From: Leadbetterella lacunae
Lineage (GTDB): Bacteria; Bacteroidota; Bacteroidia; Cytophagales; Spirosomataceae
DNA length: 64,000 bases
NCBI RefSeq assembly: GCF_042649125.1
Contig: NZ_JBHRYQ010000001.1
Span: forward strand, 1,116,001-1,180,000
Reading direction: 5' to 3'
Under the pieces are notes generated by a model, which did not search any database, had not been told where the DNA came from, and was given only the letters and a program-made list of their open reading frames with translations. Below, in pieces: positions 18,391-25,051 of this stretch. Every line of letters begins with the position of its first letter. Positions within the stretch are counted from its first letter, which is position 1. The translations under genes were made by a program, and so were the position numbers.

Positions 18391-19520
18391 AAATTCATAA
18401 ACCCATTTAAAACACGTGCACCAACATTTTCAACCTTAAATTCCGAAATAACCTCTAAAGAATTTAAGCCACATTTTTCTCTAAAGTCCGCATCTCTTGC
18501 CATCTTTTCTAAATGAGCCTCTAACGTATTTTCATCTCCAGATTGAAATATTAAACCATTATTTTTCAATAAATCACTTGAGCAGCCACATTTGTCAGAA
18601 ATAATAATTGGCAAGCCACAAATCATGGCTTCGTTTACCACTAAACCCCAGGTTTCTGACTTACTTGGCAAAACAAAAACATCAGCTAAGGTGAAATATT
18701 TAGGAACCTCTTCCCACGAAACAGAAGGTAAAAAATAAACATCCGAAATATGTTTATCTGCAACATACTTTTGAAAACCCACTTTTAATTCGCCATCTCC
18801 AAGTATTATCAAACCCCAATCGTCAAATTGGATATTGTTTCTTTTAAAACTATCGAATGAATTAAAAAGCGAACCTAAATTCTTTTCTTCGATTATTCTT
18901 CCTACATAAATAAAATTCTTGGAAGTTTTAATATCTGAAACTGCAAAGTTATTTCTTTTTGCTTCTTCAAACGATTCGAGAATACGAATATCATCTACAA
19001 CCGCTGCCTTATCTTCTATAATTTGGTATGGTTTTGCTCCTAGTTGAATCATATAATCTTTGGCTAATTTACCAAAACATATAAATCCACTTGAGCTTTT
19101 TACCAATATCTTTTTTATGGTTTCTTTTATGAAATTATTATTCGATTCTAAGGCTGTAGATTCATTTGAAATTACGACTTTAATACCCAATAAACGACAA
19201 AAAAGAATTATAAAAGTTATGGAAATATCCGCAGCATAACCCGTGGCATTAACTAAATCGGGTTTAAACTTCAAGATAAAACTAGCGAGGGCTTTGAACT
19301 TCTTAAATGTGCTAAGATTATCAATATAATCATCAAACAAAACTTTAAAATTATACGAATAAGGAAACTCCGTGGTTTCCATATTTTTTCTTGAAAGCTC
19401 ATTCTTGGCAATTTGTAGCACCAAAACTTCATCCTCTTTGCCGGCGGCTTTTTCAATCTGCTCAAACAAAGCAGATTTATAATGAGCCCACAAAATATTA
19501 TGTATAATTAAAATCTTCAT
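18387..19520 (-). CDS. Family 4 glycosyltransferase
   Basis: The 377-residue GT-B enzyme has VGRIIEEKNLGSLFNSF and SKSETWGLVVNEAMICGLPII in the C-terminal GT4 domain; the glutamates are those that hold the sugar nucleotide. It is the first gene of the two-gene minus-strand unit. A -7 element on the minus strand (19549-19556) lies about 29 nt upstream. Confidence 0.9.
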   Translation of the reverse strand: MKILIIHNILWAHYKSALFEQIEKAAGKEDEVLVLQIAKNELSRKNMETTEFPYSYNFKVLFDDYIDNLSTFKKFKALASFILKFKPDLVNATGYAADISITFIILFCRLLGIKVVISNESTALESNNNFIKETIKKILVKSSSGFICFGKLAKDYMIQLGAKPYQIIEDKAAVVDDIRILESFEEAKRNNFAVSDIKTSKNFIYVGRIIEEKNLGSLFNSFDSFKRNNIQFDDWGLIILGDGELKVGFQKYVADKHISDVYFLPSVSWEEVPKYFTLADVFVLPSKSETWGLVVNEAMICGLPIIISDKCGCSSDLLKNNGLIFQSGDENTLEAHLEKMARDADFREKCGLNSLEVISEFKVENVGARVLNGFMNL

Positions 19521-19548
19521 TTTTCTTTTTAGGTGCCAAAATGCTTGG

Positions 19549-19556
19549 CAAATTTA
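19549..19556 (-). promoter_or_regulatory. -7 element TAAATTTG for the GT4 pair, with adjacent inverted repeat
   Basis: TAAATTTG on the minus strand fits TAnnTTTG. Just downstream lies an inverted repeat, TGCCAA (19534-19539) and TTGGCA (19545-19550) with a 5-nt spacer, which overlaps the element and could be an operator. Confidence 0.4.
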
Positions 19557-19615
19557 CCAATTATGATTTTTAAACTTGAATAACCTTTAAATAATAATTC
19601 GTTTTTTAATTAATA

Positions 19616-19650
19616 ATTGGAGCAATATCTCAAAATGAAGCTTATTTTTG
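19616..19650 (+). promoter_or_regulatory. Promoter for the WaaE-like glycosyltransferase
   Basis: ATTG (19616-19619) and TATTTTTG (19643-19650) are 23 nt apart, a plausible -33/-7 pair. The transcript would start about 10 nt before the ATG at 19666. Confidence 0.4.
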
Positions 19651-19665
19651 TGCGAATTGAAAAAT

Positions 19666-20568
19666 ATGAACATCACCGCCCTAATATTAACCTTCAACGA
19701 GTCTCAGCATATAGAACGCTGCATAAAAAGCCTTTTGCCTTTTTGTGATCGGATTTGTGTAGTAGATAGCTTTTCAACTGATGATACAGTAGAAAAAGTA
19801 AAAGCACTAGGTGCTGAAGTTTTCTCAAATAAATGGGAGAATAATTACGCCAAACAATTAAACTGGGGTCTACAAAACTGCAACATTTCGACTGATTGGA
19901 CCATGCGAATTGATGCAGATGAATATATTCTGCCAGAACTTCAACAAGAAATTACTGAAAAGTTAGACAGTATACCTGAAAACGTGAGTGGCATTGAGCT
20001 CAAACGCAGGATGATTTTTAAAGGAAAATGGGTCAAAAGAGGTGGGTATTATCCAATAAGACTACTACGGATATTTAGAACTGGGATGGGAATTTGTGAG
20101 GAAAGGCTCATGGATGAGCACATCGTATTAGAAAGTGGAGACGTGATTCAGTTTGACCATGATGTGGTGGATGAGAACCTAAACTCAATTCATTGGTGGG
20201 TAGCCAAACACAATAATTATGCAAGAAGAGAAGCCACTGACATATTAAATCAAAAATATGACTTGGTATATTCAACCGACATTAATAGCACTTCTAGCGT
20301 GAAACAGGCTGTTTTAAAACGAAAAATCAAAAATAACTTCTACAACAACCTTCCACTTGGCGTACGACCTATATTATATTTTACCATTAGAATGATCCCA
20401 CTTTTAGGCATTTTGGATGGTCCAAGAGGATGGATTTTTCACTTTATGCAAGGGCTATGGTACAGAATGTTGGTAGACATTAACGTGATGGAAATGGAGG
20501 AAAAATGTAAAGGAGATAAAGCTTTGATGACGGACATCATCAAAAATGATTGGAAAATAGAGTTTTAA
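19666..20568 (+). CDS. Family 2 glycosyltransferase, WaaE/KdtX-like
   Basis: The ATG at 19666 is preferred to an in-frame TTG at 19648, because MNITALILTFNESQHIERC is the standard start and the upstream codons overlap the -7 element. The 300-residue protein has VVDSFSTDDT, RIDADEYILPEL (metal-binding DAD) and a C-terminal hydrophobic segment. It resembles lipopolysaccharide-core glycosyltransferases of the WaaE type. It converges with the Wzy-like gene, and the two share TTAA for their stops. Confidence 0.88.
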   Translation: MNITALILTFNESQHIERCIKSLLPFCDRICVVDSFSTDDTVEKVKALGAEVFSNKWENNYAKQLNWGLQNCNISTDWTMRIDADEYILPELQQEITEKLDSIPENVSGIELKRRMIFKGKWVKRGGYYPIRLLRIFRTGMGICEERLMDEHIVLESGDVIQFDHDVVDENLNSIHWWVAKHNNYARREATDILNQKYDLVYSTDINSTSSVKQAVLKRKIKNNFYNNLPLGVRPILYFTIRMIPLLGILDGPRGWIFHFMQGLWYRMLVDINVMEMEEKCKGDKALMTDIIKNDWKIEF

Positions 20569-21932
20569 ACACCTATTATTTGTGGTTCGCTGTCTGTTTT
20601 CTTAGTTTCTACTTTTGATTTCACATAGAGCAAGCCTCCAGGTATAAACCGGGCAACTACTGCATAATAGCCCCATCGAGTATAATCCATCACGTATCCT
20701 CCTGTGAGATTGAGTATCATAAAATAAATATATCCATAAGCGATAAATTCAGCCGCTATGGAACTCGGATTTCTCATTTCGAGAATGCAGATTTTTGTGA
20801 GATAAAAATAAATGACCATGTAGAAAATGAACATAATGATACCAAAAGAGTCTAAAACCTCAAAAATAGGCACATCAACGTATAAGTTTTTATATCCATT
20901 TCCCCAAAAAACATAGCGAAGTTTACCATCCTCTACGTTTTCGGTTAAATTTTCAAAAACAGCAGAAATCAAGGATACACGCATACTAGCTGAAACGTCC
21001 ACGTCCTTTTCTTTGGTAGATTCTTCTCCTGAAAGAGCACCAGTTAAAGTTCCAATTAGTTTTTCCACCCTATTAGATACAAAAATGGTCACTGGAGCAA
21101 GTGCGTCTTCATTTTCATTTATTAACACCACCACTTTATAAACTCCAAAACCTAAAACTAACAACACATACCACTTTGTCAGTAAGCTTCTTACTGATTT
21201 AAAAAGTGACTTAAAACTAAAATTAAAGATGAAGAATAACCAAAGGAAAATCGCTGAGGTTATAAAGGTTATCATGGTTTGAGTAAGAAACAAAACCACA
21301 ATAAAAAGAAGCATTGTAGCTAAAGTAAATATCATTCCGGTTTTATACTTTTTTTGATATTTAAGCAACATTGTACTTAGAATTAAACCAAAAAAAGCCA
21401 CTTTAGAAAAAATATGTGGATTCCCAGTATTGCCTTCTTCTTCCTCACGAAATTTGATTGCAGCCCGCTGCCCTATCACATATAGTGGGTCTTTGTAAAC
21501 CGAATAAATCAACAATAAAGAACCAATTATACAAATAGTGAGTGCTATTGGCAGAAAATTATTATTGAGCGAGTCGGCACTCATCATCACGAATGCGTAG
21601 AAAATGAAAAATATAAAGGAATAAGAAAGAAGTTCATACGTACCACTAATGGGAGAGTATTTATCTCTAAAAAGTAGATATAGAAAAGTAATGATAACAA
21701 ACCACATCGTAAGAAAATAAGCGAGTGGATTGGGCACATAAAGTTTTTTTAGATTTTTAAAAGGGATCGTCATAATCAAAGGCCCCAATGCACCTGCAAC
21801 CGTAAAAGCTGCACTGTTTGGAGCTAATTTTAGACCATCCCTAAAAAAGTAAACGATAGGCAAGCCGCAGAATAGCATAGCCACAGCGAAAACGTCTCTA
21901 TAATCTAAAAATTTCCTTATTAAAAATCTCAT
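20565..21932 (-). CDS. Multi-pass membrane protein, candidate O-antigen polymerase/ligase (Wzy-like)
   Basis: The 455-residue protein has about eleven hydrophobic helices and a long extracytoplasmic loop after the middle (about 280-350), the general layout of Wzy/WaaL-type proteins. The sequence is poorly conserved, as is normal for polymerases, so the call rests on topology and on position among glycosyltransferase genes. A minus-strand -7 element TAACTTTG (21950-21957) lies 18 nt upstream. Confidence 0.55.
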   Translation of the reverse strand: MRFLIRKFLDYRDVFAVAMLFCGLPIVYFFRDGLKLAPNSAAFTVAGALGPLIMTIPFKNLKKLYVPNPLAYFLTMWFVIITFLYLLFRDKYSPISGTYELLSYSFIFFIFYAFVMMSADSLNNNFLPIALTICIIGSLLLIYSVYKDPLYVIGQRAAIKFREEEEGNTGNPHIFSKVAFFGLILSTMLLKYQKKYKTGMIFTLATMLLFIVVLFLTQTMITFITSAIFLWLFFIFNFSFKSLFKSVRSLLTKWYVLLVLGFGVYKVVVLINENEDALAPVTIFVSNRVEKLIGTLTGALSGEESTKEKDVDVSASMRVSLISAVFENLTENVEDGKLRYVFWGNGYKNLYVDVPIFEVLDSFGIIMFIFYMVIYFYLTKICILEMRNPSSIAAEFIAYGYIYFMILNLTGGYVMDYTRWGYYAVVARFIPGGLLYVKSKVETKKTDSEPQIIGV

Positions 21933-21949
21933 TCCTGTACTTTAGGATT

Positions 21950-21957
21950 CAAAGTTA
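21950..21957 (-). promoter_or_regulatory. -7 element TAACTTTG for the Wzy-like gene
   Basis: TAACTTTG on the minus strand fits TAnnTTTG and is 18 nt before the start codon. A TTTA about 17 nt further upstream may serve as a weak -33 element. Confidence 0.4.
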
Positions 21958-22005
21958 CAATATTCTTGAATTATTAAAGTACACTTGGCACCAAAATCCA
22001 TTTAT

Positions 22006-22539
22006 CTATTTAATTTCAATATCAAAATCGATATTTACATCGTCGCTTCCTGGAGTAATAGTGCCGTTTTTACTGATCATTCCATTGATAGGTGGCTGAT
22101 GTCTAAGTTGCACTTTTAATTTTCCCGAACCAGCTGTAGCCAAAGTTTCAAAAGTCCCTTTTAAACCAATATTGAAACCATTTTTATCTTTATCACTGTA
22201 CGTATACTTTCCTAAAGTACTAGGAGTTAATGTAAAAGCAACCAAATGTTCGTCAGCTGCATCTAAAATTTCGTCGGTAATATTAAGTACTGGCGACTTT
22301 GATTCATCGAAAAACTCAAGGGTTAAATTATACGTTTTACTTTTATCCAGCACTATCTTATCTAAAGTGGGTGATGCTCCCCCGTCTCCGTCTGGATCTT
22401 TAAAAGAAAAAGTCTTAACCACTCCCCCATTCTCAAAATTCATTTTTACGGTTGTAATCAACTCATTTTCTTCTAAAGGCTCTACGCTGGTTTTACATGA
22501 CCAAGCAAACACCACTACTACAAGCAATATTTTTTTCAT
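22006..22539 (-). CDS. Small lipoprotein associated with the TonB receptor
   Basis: The 177-residue protein starts with a lipoprotein signal (MKKILLVVVVFAWSC, Cys at 15). The mature part is a beta-rich domain with an acidic, possibly metal-binding stretch KDPDGDGGASP at about 47-57. I do not recognise a characterised family; similar short lipoproteins occur beside TonB receptors in Bacteroidota. It lies 59 nt after the TonB receptor gene, has its own promoter and shares with it a palindromic operator-like site. Co-regulation and a joint uptake role are likely. Confidence 0.7.
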   Translation of the reverse strand: MKKILLVVVVFAWSCKTSVEPLEENELITTVKMNFENGGVVKTFSFKDPDGDGGASPTLDKIVLDKSKTYNLTLEFFDESKSPVLNITDEILDAADEHLVAFTLTPSTLGKYTYSDKDKNGFNIGLKGTFETLATAGSGKLKVQLRHQPPINGMISKNGTITPGSDDVNIDFDIEIK

Positions 22540-22562
22540 TAAATTTAAATATTAGTTTCTAA

Positions 22563-22584
22563 ATGCAACAACGTTGCAAATATA
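22563..22584 (-). promoter_or_regulatory. Promoter -7 (TATATTTG) and operator-like palindrome of the lipoprotein gene
   Basis: TATATTTG on the minus strand (22577-22584) fits the -7 consensus. The 17-bp site ATGCAACAACGTTGCAA (22563-22579, core TGCAAC-N3-GTTGCA) overlaps the expected transcription start. The same kind of site is found at the same distance from the -7 element of the TonB receptor gene (24975-24991). Confidence 0.6.
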
Positions 22585-22598
22585 AAACAAATTCTGAT

Positions 22599-24983
22599 TT
22601 AAAAGAAAAATTGTGTCCTTAAAATGACGTTTCGACCGATTTCGTCGGCATAATACCTAAATCTATTTAAATAGTCTCGATATGCGGTATTAAGTACGTT
22701 TTTACATTCTAAGCCAAGGTTTAGCGACTTCCCTTTTTTAAACAAAAACGTTTTTTGAGAACTAATATTGAAAGTATGGTAGGCCAATGGAGTTGGTGCA
22801 TAATCTCCACCGATTAGCGTAATATCTGAGGTTTGGCCTTCTAAGCTAAATACTGATTTGTCTGGCGTCCTGTTTTGCCGTGCTACATATTGCCATTCAA
22901 ATTTTATTTCATCAAAAAATAGTTTCTTGTTGGCAATTAGCATTGCGTTGGTGGTTCTATTGGCAGGTATAAAAATCAAAGGTTGTTTAAAAACTAAATC
23001 ATTTGCTCTAAGTAGAGAAACTTGGCTATTAAGCGTAATAAACCTGTTAAAATGTAACGATTGGCTATAATCTACTCCTGAAAACAGAGCGTTTGTCTGG
23101 GTATATCTAAACTCAGGAAATGCACCTCGAACACTCAAAACACTTAGTCCTGTAGGAGCTGCGTAGATATAATTATTAATTCTATTTAAGTAAAATTGTA
23201 AGTCAACATCTATCATTTTATGATTAAAAGCTAAACCCAAACTATTGTTTAGAGCTTTTTCTATCGTCAAGTTTTCGTCACCGACTTCATAACTAGCTGC
23301 ACCGTGGTGCACTCCGTCGCTGTATAGTTCGTTTACTGTTGGTGGTTTCCAAGCCGTGGCTATATTGTATGTTATTTTAGTGGATTTGCTCAGTGTTTTT
23401 TCAAAACCTAAAGAGCCTGAAAAGTTAAAGTTTTCTTTAACGTTGTTTTTTATTTCATTCGGACTTAAAAGCCTGTAAACTGAAAGTTTTCGATAGTCTA
23501 TTCTAACACCAAACTCAAAGTCTCCCCAAGAATTTAAAAGTCTTTCAACCAAAAATACCCCATTTGTGAAATTTGAAAAATTAGGGATAAGAACTTTAGA
23601 GCGTATGGGATTGAGGATAGTTCCTGTGGCTATATTTTGTTGAACAAGTCCATTAGAGCCAACATAGCCCGTTATTCTATCGAAAATAGGCAAGTGATTA
23701 TAAAGCAACTCGTAGGTTTCTGAGTGAATCTTAAATACTTGGGAGGTGTTTCTATCCCCACGCAAAACATCTACTTCAGACCTGAAATTGTATTGATAAC
23801 CCAACTTGGCTTCAAGTGAAGAATTGTTTTTTAGCCTTAATTTCCCTTTGTAAGAAGTCAAATTATGTTGAATATCTTGGTAAGGCCGGCCAATTTCGTA
23901 GGTAAATGCTTCCGGAGTATAAATACTCAATGGGCGTTCTGCTTCAATGGCTTTTTTAAGATCGGTGGTATTGCCAATATGAGAACCTGAAAAAATCCCA
24001 ATTTTAGAGTTTACTTGTGAAAACAAAATTTTATGTTCTATTCTGTTGAGAATTACCGCCATTTCTAAAGAAAAATTAAATTCCTGAAAACCGGTATTGG
24101 CTAAATTATAGTTAGGTGTAGACAAGTTTCCTGCCTTTTTACCGGTCATTTGGGCTCTCCAACCAATTTTATTGCCTAAACCACCTTCTACAATTGCCGA
24201 AAGGGCAACATTGCGACCATTAGTCATAATGGTTTGATTTATTTCAGTTGAAATACTGTCTTTGGGAGCCAAAGGATTACTTTCTACCATTATGACACCG
24301 CCTATTGCATCTGAGCCATACCTAACGCCTTTGGCACCTTTTATTACACTTACTTTTTTGGCCATAAATGGGTCAATCTCAGGAGCATGCTCGTTTCCCC
24401 ATTGTTGCCCTTCGTGTCTAACGCCGTTGTTCAAAATCAAAATCCTATTGGAATGTAAACCATGAATAACAGGCTTAGAAATAGTAGCTCCGTTTTGGAG
24501 CATCGTGAGTCCATTTATTTGACTAAGGCTAGATGCCAAAGATTCGCCTGACTTACTAAATATCGCTTTATCAGATAGTTCTTCTTTCTTGTCGCCTATG
24601 CTCTCTATTTTTTTAGCTGTAACATTTACTTCTTTGAGGTGCAATTGATTTTCATTTAAAGAAAAATCATGTTCTGTTTCATGCGTAAGGTCAATATCTA
24701 TGATTTGTTCAGAATAACCCAATATCGTAACCTTCATTTTAAACTTACCCTCACACAATCCGGTGATTTTATAATTTCCATTTTCATCAGAAAAAATAGC
24801 CTTATTTTGTTCTGGTATCAATATTAATGCACCCGGAATCCCTTCTTTAGAAGTATTGTCTTTGATTATTCCTTTCACGAAACATCCACAATTCGTTTTT
24901 TGAGCGAATGCGATATTTTGAAAAATAGAAAAAACGATGAGAAGTATTATTTTAGTTTTCAATTTGTTTCCTTTTTGCAACAT
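22599..24983 (-). CDS. TonB-dependent receptor, probable metal-type
   Basis: The 794-residue protein has a signal peptide (cleavage near AFAQ), an N-terminal carboxypeptidase-D-like regulatory domain (about 35-110), a plug domain (about 125-235) and a beta-barrel ending in the aromatic residue pattern RTQFFF. The plug contains HGLHSNRILILNNG and HEGQQWGNEHAPEIDP, a His-containing pattern resembling zinc/copper-type receptors. The ATG at 24983 lies 5 nt from the -7 element; a TTG at 24962, preceded by AAAAAGGAAAC, is an alternative start. Regulation is likely by the palindrome at 24975-24991. Confidence 0.88.
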   Translation of the reverse strand: MLQKGNKLKTKIILLIVFSIFQNIAFAQKTNCGCFVKGIIKDNTSKEGIPGALILIPEQNKAIFSDENGNYKITGLCEGKFKMKVTILGYSEQIIDIDLTHETEHDFSLNENQLHLKEVNVTAKKIESIGDKKEELSDKAIFSKSGESLASSLSQINGLTMLQNGATISKPVIHGLHSNRILILNNGVRHEGQQWGNEHAPEIDPFMAKKVSVIKGAKGVRYGSDAIGGVIMVESNPLAPKDSISTEINQTIMTNGRNVALSAIVEGGLGNKIGWRAQMTGKKAGNLSTPNYNLANTGFQEFNFSLEMAVILNRIEHKILFSQVNSKIGIFSGSHIGNTTDLKKAIEAERPLSIYTPEAFTYEIGRPYQDIQHNLTSYKGKLRLKNNSSLEAKLGYQYNFRSEVDVLRGDRNTSQVFKIHSETYELLYNHLPIFDRITGYVGSNGLVQQNIATGTILNPIRSKVLIPNFSNFTNGVFLVERLLNSWGDFEFGVRIDYRKLSVYRLLSPNEIKNNVKENFNFSGSLGFEKTLSKSTKITYNIATAWKPPTVNELYSDGVHHGAASYEVGDENLTIEKALNNSLGLAFNHKMIDVDLQFYLNRINNYIYAAPTGLSVLSVRGAFPEFRYTQTNALFSGVDYSQSLHFNRFITLNSQVSLLRANDLVFKQPLIFIPANRTTNAMLIANKKLFFDEIKFEWQYVARQNRTPDKSVFSLEGQTSDITLIGGDYAPTPLAYHTFNISSQKTFLFKKGKSLNLGLECKNVLNTAYRDYLNRFRYYADEIGRNVILRTQFFF

Positions 24984-24996
24984 TATTGCAAAAGTA
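24975..24996 (-). promoter_or_regulatory. Promoter -7 (TACTTTTG) and operator-like palindrome of the TonB receptor gene
   Basis: TACTTTTG (24989-24996, minus strand) fits the -7 consensus. The site TTGCAACATTATTGCAA (24975-24991) is a palindrome of which TTTTGCAA/TTGCAAAA (24973-24993) is perfect, and it is centred on the annotated start codon. A bound repressor would cover the transcription start. A matching site lies before the lipoprotein gene. Confidence 0.6.
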
Positions 24997-25000
24997 AAAA

Positions 25001-25036
25001 AAAAGCCCCTTTAAAAAATTTTAAAGGGGCTTTTTG
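25001..25036 (-). terminator. Intrinsic terminator after the GT117 gene
   Basis: A 12-bp perfect stem (25005-25016 with 25019-25030) with flanking A and T runs lies 15 nt after the stop of the GT117-type gene. Both strands end in a T-run, so it can work in either direction. Confidence 0.85.
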
Positions 25037-25051
25037 CGAAAATTTAACGAC

